Under the pieces are notes generated by a model. The model made no database searches. It was not told where the DNA came from and was given only the letters and a program-made list of their open reading frames with translations. The translations under genes were made by a program, and so were the position numbers. Shown here one piece after another: positions 1 to 7,343 of a DNA stretch of 31,855 bases (position 1 is the first letter of the stretch; every line of letters begins with the position of its first letter). The DNA comes from CAYQZD01 sp964421875 (lineage in GTDB: Bacteria > Electryoneota > Tariuqbacteria > Tariuqbacterales > Tariuqbacteraceae), in NCBI GenBank assembly GCA_964421875.1, contig CAYQZD010000040.1:1-31855 (forward strand). The letters run 5' to 3'.

Positions 1-9
1 ACTCCTTTT

Positions 10-57
10 TATCCTGAAAATAACGGCAGTATCTATACGCTAGCCGATAATTTTCAT
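10..57 (+). repeat. Dispersed ~50-bp repeat, divergent copy A
   Basis: The run from TATCCTGAAAATAACGGC to GCCGATAATTTTCAT aligns with copy B (105-150) and with the reverse complement of copy D (21485-21535). It is the most diverged member, with a few extra bases in the middle, so membership is likely but not certain. Confidence 0.4.
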
Positions 58-104
58 TCTTGGTGGTGCGATGGTTTGCGAAGAGAATCCATCGAATGAT
101 GGTT

Positions 105-180
105 TACCTTGAAAATAGCGGCTGCGTAATCCGCGAGTTGTGAATTTTTCTCGTTCCCACGCTCCGGCGTGGGAATGCAT
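105..180 (+). repeat. Dispersed repeat, copy B, with palindromic end
   Basis: The sequence ACCTTGAAAATAGCGG, then ATCCGCGAGTTGTGAATTTT, then the palindrome TTCCCACGCtccGGCGTGGGAA, recurs. The second half matches copy C at 2303-2354 almost base for base, and the first half matches copy D on the minus strand at 21485-21535. Function is unknown; it looks like a mobile or REP-like intergenic repeat of this genome. Confidence 0.6.
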
Positions 181-186
181 AACAAC

Positions 187-215
187 TTGACTTTAAGCTT
201 TTATATCGATATTTT
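187..215 (+). promoter_or_regulatory. Possible promoter of the Kelch-protein gene
   Basis: TTGACT at 187-192 and TATTTT at 210-215 are 17 bases apart and stand about 140 bases before the start at 358. The -10 is only fair. The TTGACT box followed by TT is also found in front of two other genes of this window, which is the main support. Confidence 0.35.
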
Positions 216-357
216 AAGGCAACAGTTGAAGAACCTTATCAAAACAGGTGTTTAATCCCTCTTTTTTTCAGCTTTTCACATTGATGACTATGATTAGAGA
301 ACAGCTATATCAGAGATAGCTTTCCCTAGAGTCAACAAAGATTATTTAGGAGGAGCA

Positions 358-2028
358 TTGAAAAAGCCGTTCTTTGCATTTTTACTGGTAATCGTCATAA
401 GCGCTGTGGCTTCAAATGGTATTAATGCGCAGGCTTTCAATTTCGATGAAGACTGCGGTTTGCCCGGCAGCGGAAATGCGGACCCAGTTTCATGGCGCTC
501 ACTGCCTTCGATGCCACAGCCGACCTGCCGGGCAGGAAGCGGAGTGTTGGGCAACTATTTCTACATTTTCGGGCATCCTTCGCAGCCGCTGGGGCTGGCG
601 TTTAACCTGACCACCGAACAGTGGGAGCAGTCCACGCCGCCTCCGCTGGGAAACGATAATTGGTGCGGCGTGACTACCAATGACGCGATTTACCTGATAG
701 GCCGGTACGACAGCCTGGGCTACGGCGCAGAAACCCAAAAGTTCGTCCCCACCGGCGGAGGCCCCCTGGGGGATTGGTCGCAGGTTGCGAGTTATCCCGC
801 GGCGCGCTGCGGTATCGCCGCCGCCTGGGACGGCGGGAATTTCATCTACGCCGCCGGCGGGAGTCCGGGCGCTACAGAGGCTTTCAAATACGATATTGCT
901 AACGATGTCTGGAGCCCCATCGCCAGTCTGATTTTTAACGAATATTATGGCGGAGGCGCATTTGTGCGCGGCAAATTCTATCTGGTCGGTGGAGGTAATG
1001 GCAGTAGTTTCAACCGGGAATATGATCCCGCCACCAACTCCTGGACCGATAAAGCGCACACCCCGGTGCAGATTATGATGCCGATGTTCAACCTGACCTA
1101 CAATGATGATTATATTATTGCGGTGGGGGGCGCCACCGGCGCAGGAAGTTATAACTCGTGTATAGTGGTCCAGATTTATAATCCCCTCGATAACAGTTGG
1201 CTGGTTGACGGGAGAATTCCTCAGCCCGATTTCACCGGGCTGCATTCCGCCCGCTGGGTGGGTAATGGGATGGTTATCAGCGCCGGAGGTTACTATCGCG
1301 GCTCCATCTACGATTACGCTTATATGGGGATGGATTTTCCCGGACCTTTATACGGTCTAAACCTGATTCTGACTCCCCTCAATCCGCCGATAGTGATCCC
1401 TTCAGGCGGGGGTGTTTTCGCCTTCACCGCCGAGATTGAGAACACCGACACTATTGCTCTCAGTTTCGACGCCTGGACCGAAACCATCCTGCCCGGCGGG
1501 ACGGTGTTTGAACCTTTGATACTCCGCAGCAATCTTTCGATTGCGCCGGGTCAGGTTATTACGCGCGCTGTCACGCAGTTTGTTCCCGGCGGAGCGCCTG
1601 CTGGTAACTATACGTATATCGGCAATGCGGGGATGTACCCCGATTCGGTTACAGTCTCAGACCGGTTCACTTTCGAAAAGTCCGCCGGGGACGCAACGCC
1701 GAATCACCATCAAGGCTGGGCTTGCTATGGCTGGGACGACTATAACGAATTCTCAATTCTCAGTTCTCAATTCTTAATTCTCAATTCCTCTCCCAACCCC
1801 TTCAATCCCACAACCTCCATCACCTTCACACTGCCGGAAGCGGGCAAGGTTCTGCTGACAGTGTTCGATATGACAGGCCGGGAAGTCGCGACATTGGTCG
1901 ACGGTGAAATGCCCGCCGGACGTCACAGCGCTGTTTTCAACGGCGCCGGACTTGCCAGCGGCGTTTACCTGGTGAGGTTTGAGGCGGGAGGTTTCACTGA
2001 TACGCAGAAAATTATATTGGTCAAATAA
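358..2028 (+). CDS. Secreted Kelch-repeat protein with type IX sorting tail
   Basis: A 556-residue exported protein starting at TTG behind a strong AGGAGG. Residues 1-25 are a signal peptide (lysines, then FFAFLLVIVISAVA, cleaved near INAQ). Residues ~40-330 carry about six Kelch-type blades (recurring GG, Y, W.. and 'YDxxxNxW' patterns such as EYDPATNSW), predicting a beta-propeller. Residues ~335-460 are the PIVIP..GG.F.F module also found in the products of 7344-9191 and 9502-21378. Residues ~475-556 are a type IX secretion sorting tail (SPNPFNP ... GREVATLVDG ... SGVYLVRF ... ILVK). The linker before the tail is encoded by six 7-base tandem units. The gene stands alone between a possible promoter and a good terminator. 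The ligand of the propeller cannot be told. Confidence 0.88.
   Translation: MKKPFFAFLLVIVISAVASNGINAQAFNFDEDCGLPGSGNADPVSWRSLPSMPQPTCRAGSGVLGNYFYIFGHPSQPLGLAFNLTTEQWEQSTPPPLGNDNWCGVTTNDAIYLIGRYDSLGYGAETQKFVPTGGGPLGDWSQVASYPAARCGIAAAWDGGNFIYAAGGSPGATEAFKYDIANDVWSPIASLIFNEYYGGGAFVRGKFYLVGGGNGSSFNREYDPATNSWTDKAHTPVQIMMPMFNLTYNDDYIIAVGGATGAGSYNSCIVVQIYNPLDNSWLVDGRIPQPDFTGLHSARWVGNGMVISAGGYYRGSIYDYAYMGMDFPGPLYGLNLILTPLNPPIVIPSGGGVFAFTAEIENTDTIALSFDAWTETILPGGTVFEPLILRSNLSIAPGQVITRAVTQFVPGGAPAGNYTYIGNAGMYPDSVTVSDRFTFEKSAGDATPNHHQGWACYGWDDYNEFSILSSQFLILNSSPNPFNPTTSITFTLPEAGKVLLTVFDMTGREVATLVDGEMPAGRHSAVFNGAGLASGVYLVRFEAGGFTDTQKIILVK
1748..1789 (+). repeat. Heptanucleotide tandem repeat inside the Kelch-protein gene
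   Basis: Six consecutive 7-base units (AATTCTC, AATTCTC, AGTTCTC, AATTCTT, AATTCTC, AATTCCT) lie in frame in the linker between the pre-tail module and the sorting tail. Because 7 is not a multiple of 3, gain or loss of one unit would shift the frame; three units would add seven residues. Confidence 0.9.
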
Positions 2029-2050
2029 TCTTTACAGAAAACACAAGTGA

Positions 2051-2077
2051 AAGCCCCGAGTGCTCGGGGCTTTTTTT
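2051..2077 (+). terminator. Rho-independent terminator after the Kelch-protein gene
   Basis: The arms AAGCCCCGA (2051-2059) and TCGGGGCTT (2064-2072) form a 9-bp stem with loop GTGC, followed by a run of T. It begins 22 bases after the stop codon. Confidence 0.9.
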
Positions 2078-2130
2078 ATCCCAGCTATAAATTATTATGA
2101 ATCGCGAATTCCTCAACCATTAGGTATATC

Positions 2131-2158
2131 TTGACTTTTTGCCTAAATTCTGTAATAT
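2131..2158 (+). promoter_or_regulatory. Possible promoter upstream of the sensor kinase gene
   Basis: TTGACT at 2131-2136 and TAATAT at 2153-2158 are 16 bases apart. The -10 box is good. It lies about 390 bases before the kinase start, so the leader would be long and would include the repeats at 2171-2354. Confidence 0.4.
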
Positions 2159-2170
2159 TACCTTGAGAGT

Positions 2171-2199
2171 AAGTCATCAAGTCAACAAGTCTTCAAGTC
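2171..2199 (+). repeat. Octanucleotide tandem repeat
   Basis: The units AAGTCATC, AAGTCAAC and AAGTCTTC are followed by a partial fourth unit AAGTC. This is one of nine period-7 or period-8 tracts in the window. Confidence 0.8.
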
Positions 2200-2244
2200 G
2201 AAGACTCCGGTGTGACGAGTTACCGCATCCGTCAGAGCTGCGTT

Positions 2245-2278
2245 ATGTCATGTCTTTAGCGAAGCGGAGACCTGACAT
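2245..2278. repeat. Palindromic repeat bounded by TGTCA/TGACA
   Basis: ATGTCA-T-GTCT pairs with AGAC-C-TGACAT around a GCGAAGC mini-hairpin. The boundary words TGTCA and TGACA also bound the two-hairpin elements at 29573-29650 and 31730-31798, suggesting one REP-like class. Confidence 0.6.
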
Positions 2279-2302
2279 TTAATCTGATAATAACAATGGC
2301 GT

Positions 2303-2354
2303 ATCCCGCGAACCGTGAATTTTTCTCTTTCCCACGCTCCCGCGGAGGAATGCA
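2303..2354 (+). repeat. Dispersed repeat, copy C
   Basis: ATCCCGCGAACCGTGAATTTT followed by CTCTTTCCCACGCTCCCGCG and GGAATGCAGA matches copy B at 129-180 with few differences. The right arm of the palindrome is decayed here (GCGGAGGAA instead of GCGTGGGAA). Confidence 0.65.
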
Positions 2355-2549
2355 GACCGAACGAGCAACCGGCAACATTTTCATCCAAATTGTGCGATGG
2401 TCGCGATAATAGACTATCTATTTGGGTTTATCGAATGCAGGGGAGGTTTTCTTATGGTTCGGCAGTATCCGACACACTCCGATTAGCTGTCCTTCCTTTA
2501 TAATAATTTTCCATCATTCAGTGTTTCCAAAACCTGAGGGGAACGCATT

Positions 2550-5500
2550 GTGATTTCCAATTCAAATTCAAAACGTTCCTTATGTATCAAAATCCTTCTC
2601 AGCTCCATCAGGGTTATATTTGTCTTCGCCTTCCTCGCAGCGTCGATGATTCCCGAGGAGCTTTGCGCTCAAAACAGCAGAATGGACTTCGACCACATTA
2701 CCATTGCGGACGGGCTTTCCCAAAATTCCGTGCATTGCATTCACCAGGACAGCAGAGGTTTCATCTGGTTTGGGACTCAAGACGGGCTCAACAGATACGA
2801 TGGATACAATTTTAAAATCTATCGGCGCCATCCTTCCGACACCACCAGTATCAGCAGTAATCAGGTTTTCGTCATTCTCGAAGACAAATCCGGAATTATG
2901 TGGGTAGGTACTCAAGGCGGAGGGCTCAACAAATTCGACAGGGAGTCCGAAAGATTCTTTCATTACAAACATAATCCGCACGAACCTAATAGTCTGAGCA
3001 GCGACAATGTATGGTCAATATTTGAGGATAATTCCGGTAATCTCTGGATTGGCACGGATAAGGGATTGGACCGTTTCGACCGGGAGAAGGAAGTATTTAC
3101 CCATTACCAAGAAGACTCTGGCGATCCCTCCAGTCTGAACGGGAGTATAGTCTTCGCCATTCATGAGGATGATAACAATTCACTTTGGATATTAACCCTC
3201 GGCGGCGGATTGAATATACTCAATCCTGAAACCAGAGAATTTGCTCACCTCAAGAACAATCCCGATGACGACCGGAGCCTGAGTGATGACAAGGTCCGGG
3301 CAATTTGTGAGGACAGCGGGGGAGCGCTCTGGATTGGCACCTGGGGGGGTGGATTGAATCGATATGATAGAGAAACCGGTAAGTTCACCCGCTACCAGGC
3401 AAATCCTGATTTAGCGGGGAGCTTGAGCGATAACATAATCACTTCCATATTGGAAGATGACGCGGGTATCTTATGGGTAGGAACCTGGGGCGGAGGATTG
3501 AACCGGTTCGACCGCGCGACTGAGTCATTCACATTTCTCCAAACCGATCCCGGCAATCCTGCCAGTATAAGCAACAACAGAATAAGAACGATATTCCAGG
3601 ACCGGTCCGGCATTCTCTGGATTGGAACCGAAGGGGGAGGAGTGAATAAGTACGACAGAGAAAGGAGCAAATTTAAGCATTACCGAAGAGAGCCTGATAA
3701 TCCTAACAGCTTGAACGATAATTCTGTTCTTTCAATCTATGAGGACAAATCCGGCATTCTCTGGATTGGAACTTATCAAGGCGGTCTCAACTGTTTCGAT
3801 AGAGATAAGGATACTTTTCGACATTATAGGAATGAACCAAATAATCCCCGGAGTCTGCGTGACAACACTGTTTATTCGATACTGGAAGACGAATCAGGGA
3901 GCCTCTGGGTAGGAACCGCTCGAGGAGGATTGAACAGGTTCGATAGAAAAACGAAGACTTTCAAACACTACGTCTATAACCCCAATGACCCCAACAGCAT
4001 TGGCGGCAATTGGATATTAGCCATTTTTGAAGATAATACTAACACAATTTGGGTGGGGACCTATAATGGAGGATTGAACAGGTTTAACCGAGATACTGAA
4101 ACGTTCACCAGATACTCCCACAATCCCGGCGATACTAGCGCCTTGAGCGGCGACATCATCACTAATATTTATCAAGATATAACGGGAACCTTGTGGATTG
4201 GCGCCGACGGCGGCGGATTGAATATGTTCAACCGGGGCGATGAGACGTTTCATCACTATTTAAATAACCCGGCTGACGCCTCCAGTCTGAGCGGCAATTC
4301 GGTCAGTTCTATCTGCGAAGACATAACCGGCGCGCTCTGGATTGGGACTCAGGGCTGCGGATTGAACAAGTTCGATAAAGCCAGCGGAACTTTCACCCGC
4401 TACGGCGTTGAGGACGGCCTTCCTAACGAAGTGATTCACGGGATTTTGGAGGACGACCAGGGTTTTCTGTGGATAAGTTCCAATAAAGGGTTGTCGAAGT
4501 TCGACCCCAAAAAAGCGGTTTTCACCAATTACCGCGTGGAGAACGGGCTTCAGAGTTATGAATTCAATATCGGCGCTTATCACAAAGGCAGTAAGGGAGA
4601 GCTGTTCTTCGGAGGCGTGAACGGATTCAATTCCTTTTATCCTGACTGTGTGAGTATCAATACTTATGAACCCCCAATAGTCATCACGGATTTCCAGATA
4701 TTCAATAAATCGGTTAAACTGGGCGAAGGGGATTTGCTCCGGAAGTCGATAAGCGAAACCCGGAAAATAAGATTATCCTATAAACAACAGGTCGTATCCT
4801 TTGATTTTTCCTCATTGAGTTTCAATATCCCTACACTGAATCAGTACAAATATATGATGGAGGGATTCGATGATGACTGGAATAATATCGGGCACCGGCA
4901 TTTTGTGACTTTTACCAACCTGCCTTCGGGTAAATTCATTTTCAGAGTCAAGGGTACCAACAACGATGGAAAATGGAACGAAGAAGGCGCCGCGATTGCT
5001 ATAACCGTAACTCCACCGCCCTGGAAAACCTGGTGGGCGTACAGCCTGTATGTTCTCGCTTTGGCCGCCGCGATAGTCGGCTATGTGCGAATGAGAACCA
5101 AAGCTTTAGCGCGGAAACTGGCGCAGGAGCGCTCGGTGTCGGAGCGCCTCCGTCAGGTTGATAAGCTCAAGGATGAATTCTTAGCTAACACATCTCACGA
5201 GCTGCGCACACCCTTGAACGGAATCATCGGCATCGCCGAATCGCTCTTTGACGGCATCGCCGGCAAGCCCTCCGTAAAGATGCGGGTAAACCTCTCGATG
5301 GTCATATCTTCAGGGAAAAGGCTCGCCAACCTGGTCAACGACATTCTCGATTTCTCCAAACTGAAGACGAGCGATTTGGAGCTTATTAGGAAACCGGTGG
5401 ACATTAAAGCGCTTACGGATGTTGTCCTCATACTCAGTGAACCACTAACCGCGGGGAAGAACCTGACTCTGAAAAACGAGATAGGAGCGGACATACCCCC

Positions 5501-7190
5501 GCTTGACGCGGATGAGAACAGAATCCAGCAGATAATGCATAATTTAGTGGGGAATGCGATAACGTTCACCGAATCGGGTTCCATAACAATTTCCGCCGAA
5601 GCGCGGAACGGGATGGTGGAAATATCCGTGGCGGATACCGGAATCGGCATCCCCGAGGATAAAATCGACGCCATCTTCAAATCGTTCGAACAGGTGGACG
5701 CTTCTATCGCCCGGGAATACGGCGGAACCGGTCTGGGACTGGCCGTCACCAAACAACTGGTCGAACTTCACGGCGGAGACATCCGGGTGGAATCGGAGAT
5801 GGGCAAGGGCTCGACCTTCACATTCACCATCCCGATATCCCCGGATAAACCTGAAGCAGTTCCTCGGACGAAGGAGGTCGCGAATGTGCGTGAAATCGGC
5901 GAAATCGATTCTGTCCCCGCCCAATATCCTGAAATAAAGACCGTCGGGGGACATAAAATACTCATCGTTGACGACGAAATGATTAACCAGCAGGTGCTGG
6001 CGAACCATCTCGCTCCGGAAAACTATTCGATTACCCAGGCTTTGAACGGCGAAGAGGCGCTAAAAGCGATAATAAACGGGGAAAGATACGACCTGGTCTT
6101 ATTGGATGTTATGATGCCGAAAATGTCGGGATACGAAGTTTGTCAGAAAATCCGGGAGAGATTCCTTCCCAGTAAATTGCCGATAATAATGATAACCGCG
6201 AAAAATCAGGTCTCGGATTTGATTGAGGGCTTCACCTCCGGCGCCAATGACTACATCGCCAAACCGTTTTCCAAACGCGAATTGCTGGCGCGCATCAGAA
6301 CACACTTGAACTTGCTGAAAATCAACACCGCTTACGGCAGGTTCGTCCCCCACGAATTCCTGAGGACTTTGGGCCGGGAGACCATTCTCGACGTGGAACT
6401 GGGCGACCAGGTTTACGGCGAAATGACAATCCTGTTTTCCGATATTCGGTCCTTCACCAAAATTTCGGAAAGTATGTCCCCCAAAGAAAATTTCGATTTC
6501 CTCAATCAGTATCTCCAGCGGGTTACTCCCTCCATCAGAAAGCACAACGGATTCATCGACAAGTATATCGGCGACGCCATAATGGCGCTGTTCCCCCGGA
6601 GGCCCGAAGACGCGGTTACCGCTTCAATCGATGTTTTACGGCAGGTCGAAGCCTACAATGATGAGCAGCGGAAAGCGGGAGGTTTGCCGCTTCAAATCGG
6701 GGTGGGGCTGAACGCGGGTAAGCTGATGCTGGGAACCATCGGCGACTCCGAAAGGATGGACGGAACGGTGATTTCCGACGCGGTCAACCTCGCTTCCCGT
6801 CTTGAGGGATTGACCAAGCGGTTCGGAGCTTCCATCGCCATCAGCGAGCATACGCTGAACGGCGTGGAGAATCCGGAACGGTATCATTATCGTTTCCTGG
6901 GCAAAGTCCAGGTGAAAGGCAAGGAGGAAGCCGTCTCCGTGTATGAAATTTACGACGGCGACGCTGAAAAAATCATCGATTTGAAGATAAAAACCAAACC
7001 GGATTTCGAGAACGGTCTCAAGACTTATTTCGCCAGGGAGTTCGCCGATTCGGTGGGCTTGTTCAAAAGGGTATTGAACGCAAATCCCGAGGACAAGACC
7101 GCCAGATTATACCTCGAACGCTCCGCTCAGTATGTGGTTCAGGGCGTTCCGGAAGGCTGGGAAGGTGTGGAAGCGTTCGATAGCAAATAG
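2550..7190 (+). CDS. Hybrid sensor: propellers, Y_Y_Y, histidine kinase, receiver, class III cyclase
   Basis: A 1546-residue one-protein signalling chain starting at GTG after GAGGGG (2536-2541). A signal peptide (~1-41) leads to fourteen two-component-regulator propeller units (~45-720; 'LWIGTxGGGLNRFD'), enough for two seven-bladed propellers in the periplasm. A Y_Y_Y domain (~766-823) and one membrane helix (~828-848, WWAYSLYVLALAAAIVG) follow. Inside the cell come HisKA with phospho-His883 (SHELRTP), the ATPase domain (N box ~998-1002, DTGIGIP from 1029, GGTGLGL from 1058), a receiver (D1141/D1142, phospho-Asp1186, K1238) and a class III cyclase (metal Asp1298 and Asp1342; K1338, D1410, N1413, R1417). 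The Lys/Asp pair is the adenine-selecting type, so cAMP is the likely product. The last ~75 residues look like a TPR-like cap. No DNA-binding domain is present, so output is probably cAMP or phosphotransfer. The ligand is unknown. Confidence 0.92.
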   Translation: MISNSNSKRSLCIKILLSSIRVIFVFAFLAASMIPEELCAQNSRMDFDHITIADGLSQNSVHCIHQDSRGFIWFGTQDGLNRYDGYNFKIYRRHPSDTTSISSNQVFVILEDKSGIMWVGTQGGGLNKFDRESERFFHYKHNPHEPNSLSSDNVWSIFEDNSGNLWIGTDKGLDRFDREKEVFTHYQEDSGDPSSLNGSIVFAIHEDDNNSLWILTLGGGLNILNPETREFAHLKNNPDDDRSLSDDKVRAICEDSGGALWIGTWGGGLNRYDRETGKFTRYQANPDLAGSLSDNIITSILEDDAGILWVGTWGGGLNRFDRATESFTFLQTDPGNPASISNNRIRTIFQDRSGILWIGTEGGGVNKYDRERSKFKHYRREPDNPNSLNDNSVLSIYEDKSGILWIGTYQGGLNCFDRDKDTFRHYRNEPNNPRSLRDNTVYSILEDESGSLWVGTARGGLNRFDRKTKTFKHYVYNPNDPNSIGGNWILAIFEDNTNTIWVGTYNGGLNRFNRDTETFTRYSHNPGDTSALSGDIITNIYQDITGTLWIGADGGGLNMFNRGDETFHHYLNNPADASSLSGNSVSSICEDITGALWIGTQGCGLNKFDKASGTFTRYGVEDGLPNEVIHGILEDDQGFLWISSNKGLSKFDPKKAVFTNYRVENGLQSYEFNIGAYHKGSKGELFFGGVNGFNSFYPDCVSINTYEPPIVITDFQIFNKSVKLGEGDLLRKSISETRKIRLSYKQQVVSFDFSSLSFNIPTLNQYKYMMEGFDDDWNNIGHRHFVTFTNLPSGKFIFRVKGTNNDGKWNEEGAAIAITVTPPPWKTWWAYSLYVLALAAAIVGYVRMRTKALARKLAQERSVSERLRQVDKLKDEFLANTSHELRTPLNGIIGIAESLFDGIAGKPSVKMRVNLSMVISSGKRLANLVNDILDFSKLKTSDLELIRKPVDIKALTDVVLILSEPLTAGKNLTLKNEIGADIPPLDADENRIQQIMHNLVGNAITFTESGSITISAEARNGMVEISVADTGIGIPEDKIDAIFKSFEQVDASIAREYGGTGLGLAVTKQLVELHGGDIRVESEMGKGSTFTFTIPISPDKPEAVPRTKEVANVREIGEIDSVPAQYPEIKTVGGHKILIVDDEMINQQVLANHLAPENYSITQALNGEEALKAIINGERYDLVLLDVMMPKMSGYEVCQKIRERFLPSKLPIIMITAKNQVSDLIEGFTSGANDYIAKPFSKRELLARIRTHLNLLKINTAYGRFVPHEFLRTLGRETILDVELGDQVYGEMTILFSDIRSFTKISESMSPKENFDFLNQYLQRVTPSIRKHNGFIDKYIGDAIMALFPRRPEDAVTASIDVLRQVEAYNDEQRKAGGLPLQIGVGLNAGKLMLGTIGDSERMDGTVISDAVNLASRLEGLTKRFGASIAISEHTLNGVENPERYHYRFLGKVQVKGKEEAVSVYEIYDGDAEKIIDLKIKTKPDFENGLKTYFAREFADSVGLFKRVLNANPEDKTARLYLERSAQYVVQGVPEGWEGVEAFDSK

Positions 7191-7217
7191 AGATTTTACG
7201 GAGTTTTAATGGATTAC

Positions 7218-7246
7218 TTGACTATTATCATAAAAACTTATATACT
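7218..7246 (+). promoter_or_regulatory. Probable sigma70-type promoter of the seven-repeat protein gene
   Basis: TTGACT (7218-7223) and TATACT (7241-7246) are exactly 17 bases apart. This is the best promoter match in the window, about 100 bases before the start at 7344 and just after the kinase stop codon. Confidence 0.6.
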
Positions 7247-7343
7247 GTAAAACACCCATCGTACAATACTTTACGCTAATCATACCACGACATTATTCAC
7301 ACCACGACTTATTAACATCGCATCTTTCAACAGGGAGAAACCT

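Larger units (their letters stand above)
1..357. other. Repeat-rich intergenic region, no gene
   Basis: No convincing reading frame crosses this stretch. It holds two copies of a dispersed repeat of about 50 bases (about 10-57 and 105-150), a palindrome (TTCCCACGC/GCGTGGGAA, about 155-175) that belongs to the second copy, a possible promoter at 187-215, and the ribosome binding site of the next gene (AGGAGG around 348-353). Confidence 0.7.
2029..2549. other. Intergenic region with terminator, promoter candidate and repeats
   Basis: After the terminator the region carries a promoter candidate (2131-2158), an 8-base tandem repeat (2171-2199), a palindrome bounded by TGTCA/TGACA (2245-2278) and copy C of the dispersed repeat (2303-2354). 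A 62-codon frame at 2315-2503 overlaps the repeat and has no ribosome binding site or recognisable product, so I see no gene here. Confidence 0.65.

Noticed and set aside
499..1245. 248-codon frame on the minus strand
   Set aside because: It lies fully opposite the Kelch-protein gene, has no recognisable domain, and its residues are the expected mirror of GC-rich codons.
2315..2503. 62-codon + frame between the Kelch and kinase genes
   Set aside because: It begins inside dispersed repeat copy C, lacks a ribosome binding site and resembles nothing.
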